Part shown: positions 15,684-24,700 of the stretch, piece by piece | How the letters are laid out: each line of letters begins with the position of its first letter | How positions within the stretch are numbered: position 1 is the first letter of the stretch | NCBI GenBank assembly: GCA_020348445.1 | Contig: CP070751.1 | Span: forward strand, 1,039,309 to 1,075,149 | Reading direction: 5' to 3' | Length of the DNA stretch: 35,841 nucleotides | From: Thermoplasmata archaeon | Lineage (GTDB): Archaea; Thermoplasmatota; Thermoplasmata; GCA-020350865 | The notes under the pieces: model-generated | What the model saw: only the letters and a program-made list of their open reading frames with translations | Database searches by the model: none | What the model was told of the DNA's origin: nothing | Program-made: the position numbers and the translations under genes

Positions 15684-18600
15684 ATGACGGAGGGCAATAT
15701 AGCCGTGGGTCACCAGGAAATGAAAATTAGAAACAAACAAATAATGAACAATTTTTCTTTGGAGAGCAAACAGTGTCATATCTATAAAAATAGAATAGAT
15801 ATGGATGAGGATTTACACAAAAAGGACAGTGTCTTGAAATGTAAACCTAAGTTCTTTTCCCAAAAAAATATCAAAAGAACAATTTGGGCAATTTCTTCGG
15901 TGATTCTAATGTTTTCTCCCCTATTATTTCCTTTATTAGGTCCAAACCATTACATCAGCCCATCAAATGAGGACATGAACACCGAAAAACCTGATATAAC
16001 AGTCGTTCCGGATAATATGCTCATTTTTACTGCGGAGGAATCAATAAAAAACAGGGAATCACCCCAAATCAGGGGAACAAGAGGGTATAAGGGAACCTCT
16101 CCCCCTGTTGGTGATTGGACTATAACCGGGGAAGCCACGGTATGGAACGAAACTATAACTCTCAACGGTGATTTGACTGTCACAGAGACAGGGAATTTGA
16201 CTTTGATTAACGTCACCTTAAAACTAAACTGCAGCTATAATGGACAGTATCACATCGAGGTCCTTGGAGGTGGCGGGCTTTACATATATGATTATGATTG
16301 GAATCGATTTACCGAGGATGATGCATCGAACATTACTGTTAAGGATACTTCTTATAAATTCCTCTTCTTGGTAAGAGAAGGATCCTTATTTGAGATGAGA
16401 AACAGTGAATTGAGTTATTGTGGATATGAGTGGGGGAATAATTATGACCATTCTGGATTGTGGATTAATACCGATTATACCATCATCGAGGGGAACTTAA
16501 TTTCTAATTCATGGAATGGGTTAGTTTTCTACGGGAGTGACAGCAATATAATTGATAACAATACCATATTCCATAACTCGGTATATGGGATATTATTTAG
16601 GTCATCCCACTATAATGATATCACCAACTGTAAGATTTATTCCAATATATACAACGGGATTTATCTTTATTCCCCTTCCAATAAGAATAATATAACAAAT
16701 ACTGATATATATGACAATTTGTACCATGGTATTGCATTGAGGGGAGCTTCATCTAATAATCTGTCTAACAATCACATCTATAACAATTCCAAAAGGGGTA
16801 TAATTCTAATCTCTTCCTCGAATAACATCATCCACAATAATAAAGTTTATAATAATTTAGATCATGGTATTTACTTAGATTCCTCCTCAAATAATGTGAT
16901 AAGTGATAGTTACCTTGCATATAATAGAATTGAGAATATACATGTTACCACATCATCTCACAACAATCTTATTGTCAATTCCATCTTAAATTGCCTTCAG
17001 GATTATGATATTGGTATTTCATCAGACTCCCATCTTATTTCCCTCAATACAACATTCAATAAAACAAAAGCTCGTGTTTTATACTCAGGGTCTACTCTCA
17101 AAGTGCAATGGTATGTAGAAATTAAGGTAATAAATCATGAAGGCATACCAATAAAGAATGTCACCGTCTATGTAAGAGACAACATCAATGGAAATTTCAA
17201 TAAGAATTTTACTACAGATGTTGATGGTGTTGTAAAAAGGATTGTCCTGACCGAGTACGTTCAAGAAAAATCTAAGATTACATACTTCACTCCACATAAT
17301 ATTTCTGCGGTATTTTATAGGCATTTTAAGGAGTATATCGCATACTCAGTCCCAGAACCTTGGATTGGTAGTAGTAAAACCATTACATTTAGGTTTAAAA
17401 TCTCTGGGAATAATACCTGGCCATATCAAATTTTATACCCAGGATGGAACCTAATCTCACTTCCTTATATTCAATCAAATTCCTCAATAATAAAGGTTCT
17501 TAAGCCATTGCAAGGATATTATGATGCTGTTCAATTGTTCAATTCATCCGATACTTTAGACCAATGGAAACATTACCATATTTCAAAGCCATCCCATTTA
17601 AATGATTTAGAACATCTGAACCATAAGTTGGGATTTTGGATTCATATAACACACCCTAATGAAATACATTTTCATTTAAATGGTACCATTCCTTCAACAG
17701 ATCAAATGATAGAACTTAATCCGGGTTGGAATATAGTTGGCTATCCGTCAATTGTGAATAGAGTTAGAGATGATGCCCTAAATAATTTAGAACTTGGGGA
17801 AGATATCAAAATAATCTACTATTTTGATGCAAAAACAAAATCCTGGGAATCCCTAGAGGCTGATGAGTTCATGAAGGGAGGTTTAGGATATTATATCTAC
17901 TCAAACAACAAGCGAATATGGATTGTTAATAGCACTATTCCCCCAGTATATAATATAGATAAAGATCTTTTTTATAATACAATTCAAGAAGGGATTGATG
18001 ATGCAGATGAATTGGATATTTTAGAAATAGCTGGTGGTATATTCCATGAGAATGTAAAAATAAACAAGTCAGTAATCTTAATCGGGGAAGACGCGAATCG
18101 TACAATTGTGATTGGAGGATTCAATGTTACTTCAAATAAGGTTTACCTTTTGGATATCGGTATTCACAACTCCTCAAACGCCATTATCTCCAATAACGCG
18201 AATGAAATATGTTTATCTGAAATCGAAATCCACGATTGTACCTATGGCCTTTGGCTTAATAATTCTACTGATATCGTTGCTGATAATTTTATCGTTCAAG
18301 ATTCTACATATGGTATCTATACAGATTTTTGTAGTGGAATCACAATCTCGAATTTTAAAGTATCAAACGGTGCCTATGGAATCTATTTAAACGATTCTTC
18401 TACAACGCTATCGAATCTCAAGATTTCAAATTCTATTTATGGCGTCTATTTGGATTCATCTGAGGGTTCTTCAATTTTAAGCAGTATAATTCTTAATTGC
18501 ACCTATGGGACTTACATCAACAGTTCTTCTACAACAATGTCGGATCTCAATATTTCAAAATCTATTTATGGTATTAATTTGGTTTCATCTGATGAATCAT

Positions 18601-19793
18601 CGATTTCAAGTTGTACAATCCTTAATAGCATCTATGGAGCCTACATTAACAATTCTTCTACATCAATATTGAATTTAAATATTCAGAATACTAATTATGG
18701 GATTCAATTGGACTCATGTAATTTTGATATATTATCAAATATAATTGTCACAAATAGCACCAATGCAATCTATTTTGATAACTCTTCTTTAAATACAATA
18801 TCGAACCTCAACATTCAAAATTCTACTAGTGGAATTCATATAGAGACTAGTAATATTGATACAATATCAAAAATAATAGTCACAAACAGCACCAATGGGA
18901 TCTATATTGATAACTCTTCTTTAACAACAATATCGAACCTAAACATTCAAAATTCTTCTCGTGGGATTTATATAGATTCTAGTAATATTAATACAATCTC
19001 AAAAGTAATGGTCACAAACGGCACTAACGGGGCCTATATTAATAACTCTTCAATAAATACAATATCGGGTCTCGACATTCATAATTCTAATTATGGTATC
19101 TATTTGAATTCTTGCGATGGAATTTATGTTTCGAGTATAAAGATATCAAAAACGACTTATGGAATTTATTTTAATAATTCCAACTCTACTATTGATGGTT
19201 GTACGGTAGAAAATAGCGATTACGGTATTTATAGTAACAATTCTTCCTATGTAAACATCGTCGATGGTACATTCCAAAATGATTTCCTTGATCTATTGAT
19301 GGCCAACTCATATTTTATAACTTTAAATACATACTTCAATGTAACTAGGATTAAGTTTCTTGATCCCTCTTCCTCTTTAACCATAAAATGGTATCTCCAT
19401 GTTCTAGTTGAAGATGTTAATAAATGGCAAATTGAGGGCGCAAATGTCTGGATAAAGGATAATGAAAACGGAACCTTTGACCAGAACTTCACGACGGGTT
19501 CAGATGGCTATGTTTGGTATATTATTCTTACAGAAAGAATACAAAATTTAACCGGAAATGTATCATTTAATCCATACTGGATCAATGTGTCATATTACGA
19601 TCCTATGGAAGGATGGCTCACCTTTACATATAACCCTCGAAATGTTTCAGTAAATGGATCATTATTTGAGATAAGAACAGAAATTTTCCAATCCCTCGAA
19701 GCTATTCCCGAATTCTCCCACATCCTCCTCCCAATAATGGCCATAACAGCCTCTTTTGTGTTCTTCAGAAAGAAACGAAGGAAAATCCAATAA
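15684..19793 (+). CDS. Giant double beta-helix surface protein with PEF-like C-terminal sorting signal
   Basis: 1369 residues. A hydrophilic 65-residue N-terminus precedes a membrane/signal helix (about 68-88). The real start could therefore be an internal Met, for example the one before DEDLHKKD at about residue 39. First beta-helix: about residues 150-440 (NosD-like N-rich coils). Exit/Ig-like domain: about 450-570 (LNTTFN ... W-V-I-V ... DGVVKRIVLTE). 'GWNL' module: about 576-750. Second beta-helix entry (YNTIQEGIDDADELDILEI) opens a highly regular Ser/Asn/Ile/Tyr-rich array to about residue 1210. A second copy of the exit domain follows (LNTYFN ... DGYVWYIILTE). The C-terminus is IPEFSHILLPIMAITASFV plus a basic KKRRK tail, like PEF-CTERM signals handled by archaeosortase-type enzymes. 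It has dozens of N-x-S/T sequons and is visibly AT-rich. Confidence 0.87.
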   Translation: MTEGNIAVGHQEMKIRNKQIMNNFSLESKQCHIYKNRIDMDEDLHKKDSVLKCKPKFFSQKNIKRTIWAISSVILMFSPLLFPLLGPNHYISPSNEDMNTEKPDITVVPDNMLIFTAEESIKNRESPQIRGTRGYKGTSPPVGDWTITGEATVWNETITLNGDLTVTETGNLTLINVTLKLNCSYNGQYHIEVLGGGGLYIYDYDWNRFTEDDASNITVKDTSYKFLFLVREGSLFEMRNSELSYCGYEWGNNYDHSGLWINTDYTIIEGNLISNSWNGLVFYGSDSNIIDNNTIFHNSVYGILFRSSHYNDITNCKIYSNIYNGIYLYSPSNKNNITNTDIYDNLYHGIALRGASSNNLSNNHIYNNSKRGIILISSSNNIIHNNKVYNNLDHGIYLDSSSNNVISDSYLAYNRIENIHVTTSSHNNLIVNSILNCLQDYDIGISSDSHLISLNTTFNKTKARVLYSGSTLKVQWYVEIKVINHEGIPIKNVTVYVRDNINGNFNKNFTTDVDGVVKRIVLTEYVQEKSKITYFTPHNISAVFYRHFKEYIAYSVPEPWIGSSKTITFRFKISGNNTWPYQILYPGWNLISLPYIQSNSSIIKVLKPLQGYYDAVQLFNSSDTLDQWKHYHISKPSHLNDLEHLNHKLGFWIHITHPNEIHFHLNGTIPSTDQMIELNPGWNIVGYPSIVNRVRDDALNNLELGEDIKIIYYFDAKTKSWESLEADEFMKGGLGYYIYSNNKRIWIVNSTIPPVYNIDKDLFYNTIQEGIDDADELDILEIAGGIFHENVKINKSVILIGEDANRTIVIGGFNVTSNKVYLLDIGIHNSSNAIISNNANEICLSEIEIHDCTYGLWLNNSTDIVADNFIVQDSTYGIYTDFCSGITISNFKVSNGAYGIYLNDSSTTLSNLKISNSIYGVYLDSSEGSSILSSIILNCTYGTYINSSSTTMSDLNISKSIYGINLVSSDESSISSCTILNSIYGAYINNSSTSILNLNIQNTNYGIQLDSCNFDILSNIIVTNSTNAIYFDNSSLNTISNLNIQNSTSGIHIETSNIDTISKIIVTNSTNGIYIDNSSLTTISNLNIQNSSRGIYIDSSNINTISKVMVTNGTNGAYINNSSINTISGLDIHNSNYGIYLNSCDGIYVSSIKISKTTYGIYFNNSNSTIDGCTVENSDYGIYSNNSSYVNIVDGTFQNDFLDLLMANSYFITLNTYFNVTRIKFLDPSSSLTIKWYLHVLVEDVNKWQIEGANVWIKDNENGTFDQNFTTGSDGYVWYIILTERIQNLTGNVSFNPYWINVSYYDPMEGWLTFTYNPRNVSVNGSLFEIRTEIFQSLEAIPEFSHILLPIMAITASFVFFRKKRRKIQ
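18411..19150 (+). repeat. Tandem coding repeat, 129- then 132-base period
   Basis: The phrase that begins TCGAATCTC/TCGGATCTC/TCGAACCTC recurs at 18411, 18540, 18669 (diverged), 18801, 18933 and 19065, with spacings of 129, 129, 132, 132 and 132 bases. At protein level this is 43-44 residues, two beta-helix coils, with the pattern 'tISnLnIqNs..GIyiDsS..dTISkiiVTNsTNgiYidNSS'. The 18801 and 18933 copies are the closest at base level. Confidence 0.85.
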
Positions 19794-19819
19794 TCCCAAA
19801 TCCCTCCCAAACTCAGTAA

Positions 19820-19869
19820 TTATTTAATAGTTACAATCATTTTCACCACCGATTTAGGAGATTGGGGTA
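19820..19869 (+). promoter_or_regulatory. Promoter and ribosome site of the COG2426-like gene
   Basis: The TATA-like TATTTAATAG (19821-19830) predicts a start near 19851. TTAGGAGATTGGGG provides an AGGAG ribosome site ahead of the TTG start at 19870. Confidence 0.4.
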
Positions 19870-20676
19870 TTGCCAAAAAAAAAATCAATTCTTGACAGAG
19901 AAACAGTCGAGGGAAAAGATGAATTGAAAATAGACGAGCCAGAAGACATACTGGAAACCGAGCCAGCAAAAAAGAGCAAGGGAGTGATCCTGGCCCAGTT
20001 CTTTGTCCCCTGGGGAATAGCTCTTTTAGTCATCGCCTGCCTCTTTGTTTTCCTTTCAACTGACAAGTTCGCCACCCTGGGATTCTGGATGCTGGTCTAT
20101 TTCTTTCCACCCTTTGGCAAGGAATCTGTAATTCCCCTTGCCATTGCAGGGGACAGGCTCGAAGGTGCGGTTCCCTTCGAATACCCTGAAGGGTTCGTTG
20201 CAATCGAACCCTGGCTTATCGCACTGGCAGTTGCGTTTTTGGACATCATCGTGGGTCTGTTCTTGATCTGGAACTTCGATTTTGTAGAGAAGATACCCCT
20301 TATGGGCAAATACATAGCCAAATTGGAGAAAAAGGGCAGCACAATTCTAAAAGAGAACAAATTCATCAGGGCATTATCATTTGTTGGCGTGGTGCTGTTC
20401 GTCATGTTCCCGTTCCAGGGAAGTGGAGGGGTGGGAGCCTCAATTGTAGGCAGGGCCATTGGTATGAATCCCTACAAGGTGTGGGGGGCCATCATAATCG
20501 GTGCATTATCAGGCTGCTTCCTCATAGCCTATGCTGCCGATTCCTTCTTTGCAGTATTCTTACAAAATCCTATTATAGGCATCCTTATATTGGTTGTGAT
20601 AGTTGTTGTGGCAGCATTTATGATCCTAAGAAAGCGAAAGAAAAAAGAGAATAATGAAGATACTAATGAAGATTAA
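19870..20676 (+). CDS. COG2426 / 'small multidrug export' family membrane protein
   Basis: 268 residues, TTG start with AGGAG ribosome site. A charged N-terminal tail of about 38 residues precedes several membrane helices: FVPWGIALLVIACLFVFL, LGFWMLVYFF, the family segment 'W.IALAVAFLDIIVGLFLIWNFDFVEKIPLMGKYI', 'VVLFVMFPFQGSGGVGASIVGRAIGM' and two C-terminal helices, then a basic/acidic tail. The GKESVIPLAIA and FPFQGSGG motifs match the conserved half-repeats of Pfam Sm_multidrug_ex. Despite the name, transport of drugs is unproven for this family. The gene is followed closely by the epimerase gene, so the two probably share a transcript. Confidence 0.85.
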   Translation: MPKKKSILDRETVEGKDELKIDEPEDILETEPAKKSKGVILAQFFVPWGIALLVIACLFVFLSTDKFATLGFWMLVYFFPPFGKESVIPLAIAGDRLEGAVPFEYPEGFVAIEPWLIALAVAFLDIIVGLFLIWNFDFVEKIPLMGKYIAKLEKKGSTILKENKFIRALSFVGVVLFVMFPFQGSGGVGASIVGRAIGMNPYKVWGAIIIGALSGCFLIAYAADSFFAVFLQNPIIGILILVVIVVVAAFMILRKRKKKENNEDTNED

Positions 20677-20689
20677 GGGAGAGATAAAG

Positions 20690-21646
20690 ATGAAACTCGA
20701 GAACAAGAAGATATTGATTACAGGCGGTGCAGGCTTCATCGGAAGCCATCTTGTAGACAAACTCGTTGGCATGGGAAACGAAATCGTGGTTGTGGATAAC
20801 CTTGCAGCTGGAAAGATCGAATTTCTAAGCAATTGCAGAGATAAAATCCAAATTGAGAACGTGGATCTTGGGGAGCCGGAGGCCCTATCACCTGTTTTAG
20901 AGGGAAGCGACGTTGTTGTTCACCTTGCTGCCAATCCCATGGTCAATATAGGGGATGACGAAACAAGACTGCATATCGACTCAAATATAATGCTCACGTT
21001 CAATTTACTGGAATGCATGCGTAAAAATGATGTTTCGACGCTGGCCTTTGCCTCGACATCCACTGTATACGGTGAACCCACAGAAGTTCCCACACCCGAA
21101 ACCTACGGACCTCTAATACCCCTTTCTCTTTATGCGGCTTCAAAACTCTCATGCGAGGCCATGATCTCTGCTTACTGCTACATCTACGGCATGCGCACCG
21201 TGATGTACCGCTTCGCCAATGTCATAGGGCCCAGAAGCACACACGGTGTGATATTCGACTTTGTGAATAAGCTCAAGGCAAATCCAAATGCCCTGGAGAT
21301 CTTGGGAAGGGAACCAGGCACAAGAAAATCCTACATCCACATCGCAGACTGCGTAGGAGGCATTGTCCATGCTTTCGAGAACTCGCAGGAGAGGGTGGGG
21401 ATATTCAATGTGGGCTCAGAAGATTCCATTGATGTCAGGACCATCGCAGATATTGTGTGCAAAGAGCTGAACCTAAAGGACGTCAATTACAAGTGGACAG
21501 GGGGAGTGGACGACGGAAGGGGTTGGAAGGGTGATGTCAAGACCATGCTTTTGGACATCGATAAATTAAAAGGACTGGGATGGAGGCCGTTACACAATAG
21601 TTCCGAGGCAGTGGGACTAACGGCGAAAGAACTGGCCAAAGGTTAA
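20690..21646 (+). CDS. NAD-dependent nucleotide-sugar epimerase/dehydratase (extended SDR, GalE-like)
   Basis: 318 residues from the ATG at 20690, which has an AAGGGAGAG ribosome site. An upstream ATG at 20654 would add 12 residues and overlap the previous gene, so it is less likely. The N-terminal Rossmann motif ITGGAGFIGSHLVDKL, the SDR acidic residue VVDNL, the VHLAANP strand, the Ser of ASTSTVYGEP and the YAASK catalytic Tyr/Lys are all in place. The C-terminus (SYIHIADCVGGIVHAF, IFNVGSED) is the substrate-binding part of the UDP-glucose 4-epimerase / dTDP-glucose dehydratase group. The sugar specificity cannot be decided. It likely supports surface glycan synthesis, given the neighbouring surface proteins. 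Confidence 0.92.
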   Translation: MKLENKKILITGGAGFIGSHLVDKLVGMGNEIVVVDNLAAGKIEFLSNCRDKIQIENVDLGEPEALSPVLEGSDVVVHLAANPMVNIGDDETRLHIDSNIMLTFNLLECMRKNDVSTLAFASTSTVYGEPTEVPTPETYGPLIPLSLYAASKLSCEAMISAYCYIYGMRTVMYRFANVIGPRSTHGVIFDFVNKLKANPNALEILGREPGTRKSYIHIADCVGGIVHAFENSQERVGIFNVGSEDSIDVRTIADIVCKELNLKDVNYKWTGGVDDGRGWKGDVKTMLLDIDKLKGLGWRPLHNSSEAVGLTAKELAKG

Positions 21647-21712
21647 ATATACGTAGTTGCCATAATACGAGCCAATCCGCCCAAAATCACCTAATAGAAA
21701 GGGAGGCAACTT
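21641..21712 (+). promoter_or_regulatory. Promoter and ribosome site of the 1590-residue surface protein
   Basis: The TATA-like GTTAAATATACG (about 21642-21653) overlaps the epimerase stop codon and predicts a start near 21674. A good GGGAGGC ribosome site (21701-21707) precedes the ATG at 21713. Confidence 0.45.
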
Positions 21713-24700
21713 ATGGCCGGACGGCCAAAACAGATATCAAAAAAATTTCTTGATAAGAAAATCAGCCCAATGCTCATTCTCTTAGGGATTGTGCTGATGA
21801 TACTTTTGGGCGGCATGCAGATCTTAAACACAGTGCCCCCTTCTATCCAAGGTGATGAGGATGTCCATTTTAATGAAGAGCAAACTGAACCACCAATCCC
21901 ACAATCCGAAAGAACAAGAAGATCCACACGCTCAGATCCTGAGTATTACGATTTGATCAACTATGACGATGTGCTAGTGATAAGGAACCTCAACTCTCCC
22001 ATGTCCATGCAGATCGCAGATTATTTTCAGGCAAAAAGAAATATCTCGAACGTGAACATATGCAACATCACAGCCCCCACAACCGAGACTATAAACCGTG
22101 ATACGTTCAACAACACAATAAAAAATCCTGTAGAAGATTATATGGTAGATAACATGCTTGTAAACAAAATAAACTACATAGTCACAACAAAGGGCGTGCC
22201 CCTAAGGATATCCCAAAACACCCACACCTGGGATCGGGCATGTGTGGATTCTGATTTGGCTCTTATCCTAGGGGTAAACCAAGGTTTCATTGGTCAACCG
22301 TACTGGTATAACAATCCTTACTTTGACCCTGATCCTTATGAGGAATTCTCGGCTGTAAAATACCAATTTTTTCTCGTAACAAGACTCACAGGATATAATT
22401 TTGACGATATAAAAGCCCTGATAGACAAGCCTGAGCTTGCAATTGGGAGGCAAGGCACATTTGTTTTTGATGTGGACCCTGGAAAGGATGATGGAGGGGG
22501 GTACCAGGTAGGAAACGACTGGATGCGGGAGGCCAATGCCACACTCACAGCAAATGGTTTCGATGTGTTCCTTGATGAGACCAACACATTCCTAACAAAC
22601 CAAGTTAACGTCTCAGGGTACACGAGTTGGGGCTCAAACGACGGTCACTATCCAACGAACTCGCTTCTCAATTCAGGTCTTGAGAATGATGCAAATGTTG
22701 ATGATGTACCTGATAACTGGTACTTTGTTAATGAAACAGGTATAGGGACCTGTGAAAGAAACGATACCGAGGTAAGAAACGGGGACTGGTCGGTTAGAAT
22801 TGCTAGGAACGCGACTTCTGGAGGCTCCACATATTTTTACCAGAATTACACTGTCAAGCCCGAGACGAGGTACTACTTGGCAGGTTACGCCAATCTGTCG
22901 AATGTTTCCTCAGGTTTGGGAGCGCATCTGCAGATCAGAGTCTATGATTCAGAAGGAAAAATCGTGCAATACTACAATGGAAGCGCACGCACTGGAACCA
23001 CAACCTCGTGGGTCTCCCTTGGCCAGGTGCATTATGAACCTTTAGACGGTATAACCAATATATCTGTCTGTGTGGTTCTCTCGAAATCCAATGGCACGGC
23101 CTTCTTCGACGATATAAGGCTGTATGAGATTAAGCCGCATAATGATTGGATCCCAGGTGCACTGGCAGAAACCTACGTCTCCACAGGTGGAAGAAGCTTC
23201 AATTATCCAACAGCATATGGTCAATCCCTTGTTGCCGATCTAATACGAGATGGTGTCACAGGTGTCAAAGGCTATGTGTACGAGCCTTTCCTTTCTGCCT
23301 GCGCTCATCCGAACATCCTGTTCGATGCCTACACGCAGGGATTTGGCCTGGCAGAAAGCTATTACATGGCCTCGGAGTTCCTTTCATGGATGGACGTCGT
23401 GGTGGGGGATCCAAAGCTAGCGCCCTACGACCTTGACATCGTGCCTGACCTATCTATAGTTCCCTTGAACATCACATTTTCAGACGACATGCCTCAAACA
23501 GGGGAGGAAATCGATATCATGGTAGTAATTGAAAATCTAGGTCCAACTTCTTGCTCGAATGTGGAGATTAGGTTCTATGTTGGAGATCCTGAAAGTGGTG
23601 GAGTGTACATTGACAGCAGGTTCATGGATATACAAAGCTTGGGCTACAATGTTACCACGGTTTCATGGAACACAACAGGTTACATCGGCGACCACAACAT
23701 CACTATAGTCATCGATCCTGAGAATGTGTACTATGAGGCCACAGAGAGCAACAACATCGCGAACCGTACAATAACTGTTCACACTGGATACCCCATCGCA
23801 GATGCAGGCTCAGATGATTCGGCAATCGAGGATTCACCATATATATTCGATGGCTCGGGCTCCCAGGACAACAGCAGTATCGCAAACTACACCTGGGACT
23901 TTGGAGATGGATTTCTCGGCTATGGTGCGAGTCCCAGTCACAGCTTCACGACATCAGGTGTGCATGTGGTGGTGCTGAATGTAACCAACGTCTTTGGACT
24001 GTGGGACTTGGATATTGTTAATATAACGGTCAGTAACATCCCACCCATAGCCGATGCAGGTGAAGATTTATCTGGCTTCGAAGGAATCGATATCGAATTC
24101 AACGGTTCTGCCTCCACAGACACGCCTTCTGACATTGGTTCCCTCAATTACACGTGGTACTTTGGAGATGGTGAGATCGGATACGGAATAATCGCAACGC
24201 ACGCCTATGATGACAACGGAACCTATGTTGTAACATTAGAGGTTAGGGATGACGATTGGGCAGTAAATTCTGACACAATGAACGTCACCCCGGAAAATTC
24301 CCCTCCTATAATTGAGCCGCAACCTCCTCATGTTCTTATGGAAGATTTGCTTTTCACCCTTGATATCAGTGCATCAGATGTCAGCGGCGATACCATCACG
24401 TTCTTTGACAACTCTAGCATGTTCGTAATCGATCCTGGGACAGGAATTATATCTTTTACTCCCGAAAATGAGGATGTGGGTGTTCATGTGATAAACATAA
24501 CAGCCATGGACGAGGATGGTGGCTTAAGCTTCATAGTGCTCGATTTAACTGTGGAAAATACAAACGATCCTCCCTATATCGTCTCATCTCCAATAACAGA
24601 GGCCACTGAAGAGATCCTTTATCAGTATGATGTCATCGTCGAGGACGATGATTTCTTGGTTTCATCAGAGGAGATATTCTATTCCCTAGATCTTGCGCCA

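Noticed and set aside
18411..19150. CRISPR array
   Set aside because: The repeats are long, diverged, in frame, and encode beta-helix coils; there are no constant short repeats with unique spacers.
20654..20689. Upstream ATG for the epimerase
   Set aside because: It overlaps the preceding gene and lacks a ribosome site, while the ATG at 20690 has AAGGGAGAG and starts directly before the Rossmann motif.
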